From the NCBI GenBank assembly GCA_011319805.1, contig SJRY01000095.1, positions 17,755 to 81,754 on the forward strand: a stretch of 64,000 bases of DNA. The letters run 5' to 3'. This DNA comes from Macrocybe gigantea. Lineage: Eukaryota; Basidiomycota; Agaricomycetes; Agaricales; Callistosporiaceae. The translations under genes were made by a program, and so were the position numbers. Positions 22,999-33,098 of the stretch are shown here, piece after piece (the stretch's first letter is position 1; every line of letters begins with the position of its first letter). The notes under the pieces are model-generated. The model did no database searches. It was not told where the DNA came from and saw only the letters and a program-made list of their open reading frames with translations.

Positions 22999-24483
22999 GA
23001 TAGCCAAGGATAACTTGGTAACTGGATTGGATCTCAAAACCTCGGACAAGCCAGACCCCATCTGTGAACCATGTCTTGCAGGCAAAATGTCTTCAAACCC
23101 ATTCCCCTCCTCAGACAGTCATGCTTCTCAACCCCTAGAACTTGTCCATTCTGATCTTTATGGCCCTCTTCCTGTTAAATCCCACTCTGGATTCAAGTAT
23201 TGGATTACTTTCATTGATGATTGTACCAGATTCAGAGTGGTAATACCTCTTAAACAGAAGAGTGATGCATTTGATGCCTTTAGACAGTTTAAGGCCTATG
23301 CTGAAAACCAACTTGGCTTAAAGATCAAAGCTTTACAGGATGACAAGGGTGGAGAGTACATGTCCAATGCCTTTATCAAATTCACCAATGATTGTGGCAT
23401 TATCCGGAGACATACTGTCAGGAATAGGCCTCAACAGAATGGAGTTGCAGAAAGAGCTAATTGGACTATGGCAGAAGAGTTAACTGCTATGCTGTCTGAA
23501 TCCAAGCTGCCTGCTTCATTCTGGGGAAATGGTCTTGCTTCTATGGTGCATATTTGGAACAGAGTACCTACTTCTGCTCTGTCTGGGACTACACCTTATC
23601 AGGCTTGGTTGAAACCAGATATCAGTCATCTCAGAATCTGGGGATGCACTGCATATGTCTTTGTGCAGAAGGATCAGAGGAAGAAACTGCAACCACACTA
23701 CCAGAAATGCATCTTCATTGGTTACCCTGATAGTTACAAGGGTTGGAAGTTTTACAATCCTACCACCAAAAAGACCATTATCTCGGAGAGGGCTGAATTT
23801 GATGAGAGATACTTCCCTGGTACCTCTCAGAAACATTACAGCACTCAACCTTCTCTTATCCTTCCTCTTGACCCACCTGCCTTGCAACCAGTTTCTCCAG
23901 ACTCAGCTGTGCTGGAGTTAGGGGGAGGCTTTGATGCAACAAGCCCTATTGTGCAAGCAGCTCCCTCTACTCCTGATCCAGATCCTACCCCTCCACAAAG
24001 TCCAAATCTTCGTCTTAGAACGCCTCCTGCTATTCACCAGGATGATAACCTGCCCCACACACCTCCTGTTAAACACAGAGTCCCAACTCCACCACCTCTT
24101 CCCAAAACTCTGCCCATTGCTATCAGGAAACCAGTCAGAAATGTCAAACCACCTGGTAATTGGTGGGTCATCAGACCTGCTCCCCCACCAGTTCGAGATG
24201 ATTCTGATTCAGAAGACTCAATTCATGAGGATCCTGATCCTAATCCTGATGAAGAGGCTGGTCTTGTGGATGTCCAATTTGCTGGTCTAGCTGAAGGTGC
24301 AAATTCAAGCACTTACAAGCAAGCTATGCAATGTCCGGATGCTCACAAGTGGCAGGAAGCATGTAATGAAGAGATTATGTCTCTTATGGGACATGGGACA
24401 TGGGAGATTGTGGACTTGCCTCCAGGAAAGAAGGCTATTGGTTATGGATGGGTTTTCAAGGTTAAACGCAATGCAGATGGCTC
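22999..24483 (+). pseudogene. Copia integrase and start of reverse transcriptase
   Basis: The GAG-pre-integrase end DNLVTGLDLK...CEPCLAGKM is at about 23005-23090. The integrase core carries D (LVHSDLYGPL), D (LQDDKGGEYM) and E (NGVAERANWT), the D,D,E triad, at about 23140-23465. It is followed by SFWGNGLASMVHIWNRVPTS, the LRIWGCTAYVFVQKD and CIFIGYPDSYKGWKFYNP regions, a Pro-rich linker, and the RT N-terminus (WQEACNEEIMSL, GYGWVFKVKRNADGS). There RT stops at the LINE T run. The integrase is intact. Protease is missing upstream and polymerase downstream, so the element cannot move on its own. Confidence 0.9.
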
Positions 24484-24879
24484 TTTTTTTTTTTTTTTTT
24501 TTTTTAATTCAACAATTTATATAGCGGTGCATGGTGGCAGTCCGCTTGTAAATACACCAAGGTACCTACTATAAATTCGACTAGTCCGAGGCAAACCAGA
24601 CTGAAGGAAGATACATAGAGGGCTGCACTGCCCTGTTCTCTCATGCCCGCGCTCGAGCTATGGGACTCGAGCTCATGCATACTCACTCACTCGAGCACTG
24701 TCCCCCAACCCCAGAGGGCCGGCTGTGGTCAATTCCACGTAAAAGGTCCAAAAGGACCTATAACAATGCTGTTGCAGAGTTTGCGATTCGCATACCGCTT
24801 GGTCAGTGCTTCGGTCACTGACCCAACTGTTTTAAGATTGTCCAGGTTGCCCTGGACGATCTCCGCTACAGAGCGGCAG

Positions 24880-26514
24880 TCACCCGCCACCTGGATCCGG
24901 AATGAAAGCACCTGCAGCCTTATTAGATGTCAGGTACTTAATGAACCAGTGATGCACAAAGGCGTCAAACTGGCATTCGGTTGGTCTGTGCCAGTTACGG
25001 CACTGAGTCATGACGTGGACGGAGTCCTCAGCCCCTCGTCCGCAAGAGCATAAATCGCGCTCGACAAAATTAAACCGTGCCCGATACGCATTGATCGGAG
25101 CATGGCCGCATGCAAGACGTGAGCAGCGAGCATAAAGCTCATTATCTGTCACTAACTTCATGAAGCCCATTCTCTTCCGAGAGGGGCATTCATAGGAATT
25201 TGGCTTTCCTGCTTCGTGAAAACGAAAAGTGGAAGCACCAATATATTTCTTGTTCCCAGAATTCTGGAACCAAGTGCTATGCATATCATCGTCTGCCTCC
25301 CTTCGAAGGCCATCGGTGGTATAAAGGGGATGAAGCCCCAGAGGAATGTTCAGGCTTCGAGCGAACTCGTGAGCCTCGACTTGTATTGCCCACTTCCATT
25401 TGGAAGGGACGTGCCAGAATTCAATCCGGCGCTGCTCGGACTCTGAGAGCCAAGCTTTCAATGATCTACACAGTGCAATAGAATGCGACTGCACAGAGTG
25501 GGGATTGCAATCAATGATGCGATTAATCGCATTCATCGAATCCAGAAAGCACACGATGGAGTCAACTCCATCTTGTGTGATAGCCTTTTGGATTGCCATT
25601 CGCAATCCAATAAGCTCGGCATCATCGCTTGTTGATTTGCCAACAGGCTGACGAATTTCGAAAACCAGCCTGCCCTCGCGATAAACACGCGAAGCTGACA
25701 CAGACTGCTTAAATGGCACTTCTGCTTTCGCAGGCACGGAGCCATCACTACTCACATAAGACCAATCATGCTGGGTCGAACACTGGGTAAGTGTTTGATC
25801 CAGCGATGCGCGATAAGCCTTGACCGAGTCCTCGTCTCGGCCAAGTAACTTATGAATCTCAAAGCGACTGTCAAACTCATCGACAAGCCGCCTGCCCGGG
25901 TTATTTGCATCCGCAAAATAATCCGTGGTTAAAAAGAGTGGTGGTTTCAGATCCACCAAATCCTTGAGTGGGGACTTAAGCGCAGAACGCTGTCTGTCAG
26001 ACAAAGAAGCGAGATTTCTCACTTTAGATGGGTCGCCCCCAGACGAGGCGGGCATACTAATTGACCTGAGAGCATGCCTCAGATTGGAATTGGCGAGGCA
26101 GGCAGAGGACCCGACCTTCAGCCTTTGGATGAACCCGCCGATGGGTTCGATGCAGGCCATTGTCTCAGCCGCACCCTCGGGAGTAGTGCGAAACTGTCCA
26201 TTGATCCAGATGCAAGCTTTACGCTGCATCTGGCGTAGTTGTTTCAACAGTGCAACATTACGCATGCCATTGAAGTTCCATAATAAACAGCTGTACGTTG
26301 CGATGGGACGCGCGCACGACAAGTAGAGAATGCGTTTCTGCTGAGGGGATAAGCCCCGAACAGAATTGCCCAACATCTGAAAGGCTCTGGCAGTAGTCAA
26401 GGCCTTCGTAGCATAGAATCAAACATGCTCCTTAAAAGAGAGGCGCGCGTCCAAAAAGAAACCAAGGTATCGCCAGACATCCTTGGCTCGGAGCGGGGTA
26501 TTGCCCGTAAATGG
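24880..26514 (-). pseudogene. LINE-A ORF2, RT C-terminus and RNase H (copy 7)
   Basis: A 506-codon frame (24880-26400) reads without interruption from TTARAFQMLGNSVRGLSPQQ through IWINGQFRTTPEG, KSPLKDLVDLKPPLFLTTDY and the RNase H residues (YVSSDGS, DDAELIGLRM, CFLDSMNAINRI, VEAHEFARSL). It ends with the CSCGRGAEDSVHVMTQC motif and an FIPDPGGG stop. Upstream the frame is lost around the FYATKA segment (isoleucine/stop changes near 26420) just before the fusion at 26514. It lacks RT motifs A-C. Confidence 0.85.
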
Positions 26515-27404
26515 CGAAGTTTAGCCCCCCCTTGCGGGGGAGGCTGCTACCTAGGTGGGTCTGCCAGATTAAGGCTATTGTCCAGCACTTTCACCCCAGG
26601 GCCATCCACGCCCAGGGGAACCCTTAACCTAGGACTTCTTATGTGGGTCCAGTGTGCATCCGTCGGGCTTACGCCCTCCCTATTTGGTCTGCGGACCCCC
26701 CCTTGCCAACAGCCAAGGCCTCCCCAAATTGGGTGTGGACTCAGGGATGGTACCGTCTTACTCAGCTGCGGTCTGCCGGATTAAGGCTTTTTGTCCGACA
26801 CTTGCACCCCAAGGCCATCCACGCCAAGGGGAACCGTTTAAGCCTGCCAAGTAGGTCGGCATGGACTTTCACCTACACACTGGGGTCCCAGAGTCCCACG
26901 GAACCCAGGAGTTCGCACTTCGGATTCAACTTAAGCGGCAACCTGGGTGTATTATCCCAGGGCCACCGACAGAGGAGTTAGGTCTCTCGAGCCAAGGACT
27001 GGAGACTGTCCAGCCTTGCTACGGCCCAGCGGTGTCTGGGGCGCGACCCCCAGTCCTGCCTTCCCGTCCTCTGGCAGATGGTTCGCTGATGCCCCTTAGG
27101 GCGCGGATCCCCATCTGTCCAAGGTCTCTGTCTTGCCATGTGCCTGCCAGACTGGCCTCCGATATCACAGCAAGGTCCATGGTCCTCCCATGACAGGTTC
27201 CCACAGGGGAAGCCCTTAGCTGAACGGGTCTGGATCTACTTCCGCCAAAGCGTACTGCGCCATGACTAACCTCCGTGGACCCCTACTTCAGGCAGCTCAC
27301 ACAGTACCGGGTGCCCTGTTGGCTCAAACGCCATCGGGTGGTTATCAGCCCAATTCCCGGTATAATCCCTTATCCTTTCGGCCCCTACACTTTTAGATCG
27401 GGGA

Positions 27405-27585
27405 TCACGTGCTTGCACGTGAGTTAGGGTCATGTGACACTTGACCCACATAGTGGGGTAAGTCACATGTGTGACGCATAACCCAGCTTACGTCACGTGC
27501 CAGCTGCTTAGTCACATGACCAAGTCACCTCCCTCGTGGGAACAACTGTCACAGGGTCGTGATACTTCCTGCCCACGTCACGTGG
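27405..27585. promoter_or_regulatory. Cluster of CACGTG/CACATG palindromes in the 1.2-kb unit
   Basis: Seven or more E-box-like sites occur within 180 bp: gcacgtgag, tcatgtgac, tcacatgtgtgac, gtcacgtgcc, gtcacatgacc and gtcacgtgg among them. The cluster sits just downstream of the tRNA-like head in the unit's own orientation and is conserved in the other copy (31975-32150). Confidence 0.5.
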
Positions 27586-27625
27586 AACCAGCTTCGGACA
27601 CTTCCGAATGCAAACCTGAAGATGC

Positions 27626-27714
27626 TACCTCCAGGACTAGAACCTGCGGCTTCGTGGCTTGCCACAGCCACAGGACTACCTGACTCGCGTTTACCGCTAT
27701 GCCAACCAGCCCTT
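27626..27714 (-). other. tRNA-like pol III promoter at head of 1.2-kb unit
   Basis: On the minus strand TGGCATAGCGG fits an A box (TRGYNNANNNGG) and GGTTCTAGTCC is one base from a B box (GGTTCGANTCC), spaced about 60 nt apart. The T-arm-like GCAGG-TTCTAGT-CCTGG pairs at 4 of 5 positions. It is too diverged to be a working tRNA. Confidence 0.6.
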
Positions 27715-28330
27715 GGCATCGGCATTGATAAAGGAGTTGATAGAGGGAGTGGATGCTTTGTTGTGGGGAAAGGACAGGTCTTGAATTAAACAGAAGCTGG
27801 AAGAGTGGGGCTTGGGAACCAGTCCAAGCAGCAACGTTCGAAAAGGACCAATTATAGCCTCGAGCTTGCTTGGCACATAGGCATGAGAATAGCGGCTGGC
27901 CTGCTGTTCGGAGGATATGTAGGAGGAAATAAATGAAGAGTCCAGATGCGAGGAGGCATGGTTTGCGAAAAATTAGGGTATGTGGAATATGCTCATGAAA
28001 ACCCACGTCGAAGCCTTCGGAGAGGCCACGGACAATGTGCTGCCATGCACCAAACAAATTGTATTTATAGAGAGTGGTGGTAAGTACTTTTGGATCGAGG
28101 GGTGTGGCTACCCTACATGGATCAGCTTCCTTTGGCTGAGCTACAGTCGCCAGCTCCATGGGCAGTGTCTCCACACAAGGAGCAGGCATGGACATTGAAG
28201 CAGGAGTCACCAAAGGAGCAGGTGGATTTCCTTGCCCACTTGAAGCAGAATTGTCATCCATCAGTAGACTGAAGTGCATGCTTGTTCTTCGCGGCTTTGG
28301 CAAGGGGGGCTGTAGGAATGCCCACGGTGG
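27715..28330 (-). pseudogene. DIRS-like RT N-terminal extension, truncated
   Basis: In 27715-28369 the frame reads TPLDPKVLTTTLYKYNLFGA, WQHIVRGLSEGFDVGFHEHI and PHTLIFRK. This is the region preceding the RT palm in DIRS-like polyproteins (PLDPxxL...YxxF...GLxxGF). The element ends at 27715 before any catalytic RT motif, at the tRNA-like head of the LINE chimera. Confidence 0.6.
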
Positions 28331-29490
28331 TTTCCTCAGCACTGCAGGAGGCTGGGAGGCAATCGGCAAGTCCGCACTGAAAGCAGTGAAACTGACCTGA
28401 GTGCTGCTTCTTCAGTGGCTTGGGCATAGCTGTACCACTGGGTGAGTGGGAGCACTTAGGGGTTGGGAGAGAACTCCGTGCTGCGGACTGCAGGCGGGAT
28501 GTGAGAATCAAGGTTAGGGCCTTCTCATCTAGGGTGCTCAGGTCATGCTCAGGCTGCATCGCAACAAGTTCCCGCTGCTGGATGTTATAGGCCACAACCA
28601 CAGGCCACTCGTGACGTTGGGCCAGGTCTCGCACGATCTTGTAGTGTGCTGTGCTCGCAGGGCATTCGCCCGCTCCAGGCCATGGTGGTGTTCTGTATGG
28701 TTCTCGGCCAGTTCAGATGCAGCAGTCCACCGCAGGAAGGAGATGGATTCCTCTCCTTTGCGGTCGATTCCCCAGGCTGTGAGGCCACCTTGGGCATTGA
28801 TGAAGAATTCCTCGTCACCCCAGGCCAGCTGGGCCTGGGAGCCCAGAGCAAGGGCTGAGTAAGGAATGTAGCAAAAGTTCCTGAAGAGGTCATCGATCTT
28901 CAGTGATACAACTGTGGAACAAAGAGGCCAGTCAGAGCCTGCAAATTGTTCACAGTTACGGAATGACACTGTCTGTGGCACTGTATCGGCCAAGAATTCC
29001 AAACGAGAAATTGGCTGAATGCATGGCACCATGGCACATGTGTGTGCATGGACCCTCCTTCACACCCCTGTAAGGCGTGCTGCGGGTCCGCTGTGAAGGC
29101 AGCGACAAGTGCCTGACATGTGTGAAACAAAAAAAAGAGGAGGGGAACTTACAGAGCTCGAGGGCATTGGCCTTGAACCCATGCACGATGGGTGGCAATG
29201 CAGGCTTCTTGGCCGTGTCTTTGGCACTGTCGTCCAGCTGCACGTTGGCTGAGAAAAGGCGTATGTCTGGCTGTGCCACCTGTGTCTCTGGTGGATCCAG
29301 CGTTGGCTCTGGGTCGTGGTCGCACGAGGGAACGCCTCCAGGTGGTGCGTCGCTTTCTTGCCAAATGGGGTCAGCAGCGTTGCCCACAGGGGCCATACCG
29401 GTGCTGGGAGCTGGAGCTTGTGTCACTGGTGGGGTCAGCACTGGACCCACTGACGGGGCTCCCAAGTCTAGGCCGAGGTGAGCGTGCATG
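28254..29490 (-). pseudogene. DIRS-like gag
   Basis: An N-terminal Pro-rich exon begins MHAHLGLDLGAPSVGPVLTP. An intron may start at GTAAGTTCCC near 29160. Then come YIPYSALALGSQAQLAWGDE, FINAQGGLTAWGIDRKGEES and FLRWTAASE (28700-28880), HEWPVVVAYNIQQRELVA, LSTLDEKALTLILTSRLQSA and CFQCGLADCLPASCSAE (28254-28634). These match, from memory of the family, the gag-like first ORF of basidiomycete DIRS elements, where a second WxRGxxCxFG...H cluster follows. Frames change near 28620, so it is broken. Confidence 0.65.
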
Positions 29491-31330
29491 ATGATGAATA
29501 ATTCGAGGTAGGGAGCAGTATACGATGAGGCAATTACTACGGTACTGTGATGTGGATGGCAAAGACGGTGGAGAAAATTTCGTTCATGCCTTCCATATGA
29601 GGAAGGGTGTGTCACGTGCTCACTCATCTGGACGCTCGATTCTGCTTCCTTCGTCTGCAGAATCTGTGCTCAACACTGCTGCGGCCGGTAGATAGAACTG
29701 TGGGAGAAAGCTACTAAGATCCACTTCCACTTTATTTCTAAATTTTTCAAGAATATCAACCTGAGGTCTATAATAGCTTAAACTAGTAGAAATACATACA
29801 GGCAATATCACCTTTCTTCAAGTTTTTTCTGCATAAAAAAGGTGATATTGATTAATGGCTAGTAATGTGCAATCAGTATTTAATGCTGAAAATAGATATG
29901 CCACAGGATTATATCTTAGTTTTATTGAAGTGGAAAATAAATAAATAAAGGTATCCCCTGTCCCTGCGAAAAATAAAATAAAATAAATAAATGATTTTTC
30001 ACTGTGAAAGAGCCAAGGAAAAACTGATCACGTCTCTCATCACGTCGATGCCAGGCGCGATGAGCACGTCCCAAGCGAGACGATAAGCGTCGTATTCAGC
30101 GATGCAGCCGTAGTAGTCCATGAGTTAGTCGTGACATGTGCATGGCATCACAACAACAGAGAAGCTTTTGAGCTTAATTTCGCAGTGCAAGAATCGTTGC
30201 TCATCACGTTCCGCTAACAGCAAACGTGCACTCTTAAAATATGCACATCTTCTCCTTCGACGCAATTCCAGAGCACCAGCTTGATACACTTCACGAAAGG
30301 GTGAAGCAGGTGGTGAACAAGCATGAACAAAAAATTCTCGACCACTTCAAGGGGTCAAGCATTGACTGGGTTGTCATGTAAGTATGTTTACTGGTCTGGA
30401 AGCACAAATATAGTAGACCTATTTACCTTGAAGGGGTGGACTCCACGTTTCCGATGAACGTGAATTGCATTGGACAGTGCGAGGGTTCATCAAAGGTCAT
30501 GCATATGGAACGTTGCATGTTTATCCTGCACGGAATGGCGCAGATTGGTTTCCTAATGGAGGGAAAAAATGGAGAGGGAGGGGTAGACGGGCTCATGTGA
30601 TGGACATTAACAAAATGTGTCATAAGCTGTAAAATTGCAACTGTGAATGGGATATGCACTGTAACATCATTTGCGGAATTGCGCATCACAAGTCTTGATT
30701 TCTTGCCTTTCGAGCTTCGCCTTTTAATTTGGAATATCGCGCGACATACAGAGATAGTGTCTTCCCTTCGTCCCCTCTGGATTACGACTGTGAGCCATCG
30801 TGCAATGAATTTGGTTATGTGCGACAGCTATTAGCTATGCACAAGTAGTGCGTTACGGTTGCATCGCTGTAGCATTGAATACATGCTAGGTAGCGATATC
30901 AAAACTGCAACTCGAGTCTTCAGATCTGCCTAGCATCACGTTGTCACTACAGATAGAGACGTAGTCCCGCAGAACAAGCGCTTCAGTGAGTTCATGCATG
31001 ACGATGACTGCGTCACGATCACCGACAGCCGGTGGCAGACTAGGGAGACATGTCTTGCTCATACAGATTCCGCGCAATATATGTGATCCTAGGAAATGAG
31101 CACATAATTTAAAGCGACATATTAGACCCACCAGAAGGGCTTTGACATGGCAAAATGTTGGTGAGTCCTTTGGCACGCAGAACCATTAAGGGAGGTCGAA
31201 TTTTGGCACAGAAGGTGGCCCGTCCTTGCCTCATTAACTGCCACAATTGCTGGTGCACAATGACTTCATCGTGCAATGGTACTACAAATGCACCGAAGGC
31301 TTGGGAGCCGCAAAAAGTTGAAGCGAACAC
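29491..31330. other. Intergenic DNA, no supported gene
   Basis: It is AT-rich near 29700-29990, with a hairpin at 29804-29849 and (AAAT)n-like runs at 29930-29990. The short ORFs at 30423-30689, 30643-30834 and 30886-31176 have no recognisable motif and I do not call them genes. Confidence 0.5.
29804..29849. repeat. Perfect 12-bp inverted repeat (hairpin)
   Basis: AATATCACCTTT (29804-29815) and AAAGGTGATATT (29838-29849) flank a 22-nt T/C-rich spacer. It could be a terminator-like hairpin or a relic of a small TIR element. Confidence 0.6.
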
Positions 31331-31829
31331 ATGAAGTGCACCAAGATGATGATGATCAAGGGCAGGCATGAGCGACGCATTCCTTCCAAAAGAAGCAGAT
31401 GCAAAGCATGCCTCGCGGGTGCTCAAAATCTCTCACAGACAAGGGAAAGCAGAAAGAAGACCCCAGCAATCTCGAGTTTCTCATTGTCTGTGCTTACCTT
31501 GGAAGCCAGGCTGAAATGCCCACGTCCGCCACAGCAGTCCAATTCGCAGATGATCAGCACCAGTACGGGCACATTCAGCCAGATATCCCATGCATATTCA
31601 AGCTCGCTCAGCAAGACGCTGTCCAAGTCATCCAATTCTTACGACCACTCCATGACGGACTCCTTTGGGTGATCGGTGTTGAGGAAGTCTAGTGAATCTT
31701 CGCAGGCAGCCAAGGCTCCAGAACAGCAACAGGACGAAGGCCCAGAGCGACAGCGCCCACCGCATCTCCATTCATATGTCCAGGCATCGCGCAATTCATT
31801 CGACGATGGCGCTAGCTCAAGGACGGCCT

Positions 31830-31844
31830 GACAGCAACATTCTT
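31830..31844 (+). repeat. Left copy of 15-bp target-site duplication
   Basis: gacagcaacattctt is identical to 39255-39269. Confidence 0.95.
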
Positions 31845-33046
31845 AAGGGCTGGTTGGCATAGCGGTAAACGCGAGTCAGGTAGTCCTGTGGCTGTGGCAA
31901 GCCACGAAGCCGCAGGTTCTAGTCCTGGAGGTAGCATCTTCAGGTTTGCATTCGGAAGTGTCCAGAGCTGGTTCCACGTGACGCGGGCAGGAAGTATCAT
32001 GACCCTGTGACAGTTGTTCCCACGAGGGAGGTGACTTGGTCATGTGACTAAGCAGCTGGCACGTGACGTAAGCTGGGTTATGCGTCACACATATGACTTA
32101 CCCCACTATGTGGGTCAAGTGTCACATGACCCTAACTCACGTGCAAGCACATGATCCCCGATCTAAAAGTGTAGGGGCTGAAAGGATAAGGGATTATACC
32201 GGGAATTGGGCTGATAACCACCCGATGGCGTTTGAGCCAACAGGGCATCCGGTACCGTGTGAGCTGCCTGAAGTAGGGGTCCACGGAGGTTAGTCATGGC
32301 GCAGTACGCTTTGGCGGAAGTAGATCCAGACCCGTTCAGCTAAGGGCTTCCCCTGTGGGAACCTGTCATGGGAGGACCATGGACCTTGCTGTGATATCGG
32401 AGGCCAGTCTGGCAGGCACATGGCAAGACAGAGACCTTGGACAGATGGGGATCCGCGCCCTAAGGGGCATCAGCGAACCATCTGCCAGAGGACGGGAAGG
32501 CAGGACTGGGGGTCGCGCCCCAGACACCGCTGGGCCGTAGCAAGGCTGGACAGTCTCCAGTCCTTGGCTCGAGAGACCTAACTCCTCTGTCGGTGGCCCT
32601 GGGATAATACACCCAGGTTGCCGCTTAAGTTGAATCCGAAGTGCGAACTCCTGGGTTCCGTGGGACTCTGGGGACCCCAGTGTGTAGGTGAAAGTCCATG
32701 CCGACCTACTTGGCAGGCTTAAATGGTTCCCCTTGGCGTGGATGGCCTTGGGGTGCAAGTGTCGGACAAAAAGCCTTAATCCGGCAGACCACAGCTGAGT
32801 AAGACGGTACCATCCCTGAGTCCACACCCAATTTGGGGAGGCCTTGGCTGTTGGCAAGGGGGGGTCCGCAGACCAAATAGGGAGGGCGTAAGCCCGACGG
32901 ATGCACACTGGACCCACATAAGGAGTCCTAGGTTAAGGGTTCCCCTGGGCATGGATGGCCCTGGGGTGAAAGTGCTGGACATTAGCCTTAATCCAGCAGA
33001 CCCACCTAGGTAGCAGCCTCCTCCGCAAGGGGGGGGCTAAACTTCG
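31845..33046 (+). repeat. 1.2-kb tRNA-headed unit, copy 2
   Basis: This is an inverted repeat of 26515-27714 with scattered substitutions. The tRNA-like head comes first, with A box TGGCATAGCGG at about 31855 and B-box-like GGTTCTAGTCC near 31915. The E-box cluster follows (31975-32150), then about 900 bp of GC-rich sequence with no convincing ORF, ending GGGCTAAACTTCG. Confidence 0.88.
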
Positions 33047-33098
33047 CTTAAAATCGCGAAAATCGGCTGAAAATCCACCGATTTATTAGAGTTTTTCA

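Larger units (their letters stand above)
20353..24483 (+). mobile_element. Copia-type (Pseudoviridae) retrotransposon, truncated in RT, with LINE insert
   Basis: It consists of a 5' LTR (20353-20756), PBS, leader, gag, integrase and the very start of RT. It is interrupted by a LINE fragment (22080-22998) and ends abruptly at a LINE poly(T) at 24484. Protease, most of RT, RNase H and the 3' LTR are missing. It appears to have inserted into the DIRS-like element. Confidence 0.9.
24484..27714 (-). mobile_element. Chimeric retroposon: 1.2-kb tRNA-headed unit fused to LINE-A 3' part (copy 7)
   Basis: The T run at 24484-24505 is the poly(A) end. LINE sequence reads back to mid-RT at about 26514 and then joins the 3' end of the 1.2-kb unit (26515-27714), whose tRNA-like head ends at 27714. 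Left neighbour is Copia RT and right neighbour is DIRS-like RT. No matching flanks are visible. The same unit is joined to the LINE at a different position in the 31.8-39.3 kb copy. Confidence 0.85.
26515..27714 (-). repeat. 1.2-kb tRNA-headed unit, copy 1
   Basis: It is about 1200 bp and is repeated inverted at 31845-33046 at high identity (only scattered differences). Read on the minus strand it begins AAGGGCTGGTTGGCATAGCG and ends GGGCTAAACTTCG. It contains no convincing ORF. Internal near-duplicates of about 70 bp (around 26566-26635 and 26773-26845, each with attaaggct, a GTCC motif and ggccatccacgcc) are present. A cluster of CACGTG/CACATG-type palindromes lies at 27405-27585. Confidence 0.85.
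27715..29490 (-). mobile_element. DIRS-like element, 5' part (gag and start of RT)
   Basis: It has the same strand and element type as the 3' part at 18281-20352. It starts near the ATG at about 29490 (MHAHLGLDLGAPS) and is cut at 27715 by the LINE chimera. RT catalytic motifs are not present on either side, so the middle has been lost. Confidence 0.7.

Noticed and set aside
26515..27714. rRNA or functional tRNA gene in the 1.2-kb unit
   Set aside because: I recognise no conserved rRNA core sequence, and the tRNA-like head has mispaired stems and a diverged B box.
26515..33046. One large element with 1.2-kb terminal inverted repeats
   Set aside because: The outer flanks are LINE sequences on opposite strands and the 15-bp duplication brackets only the right unit plus its LINE. 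The inverted arrangement is therefore two separate insertions.
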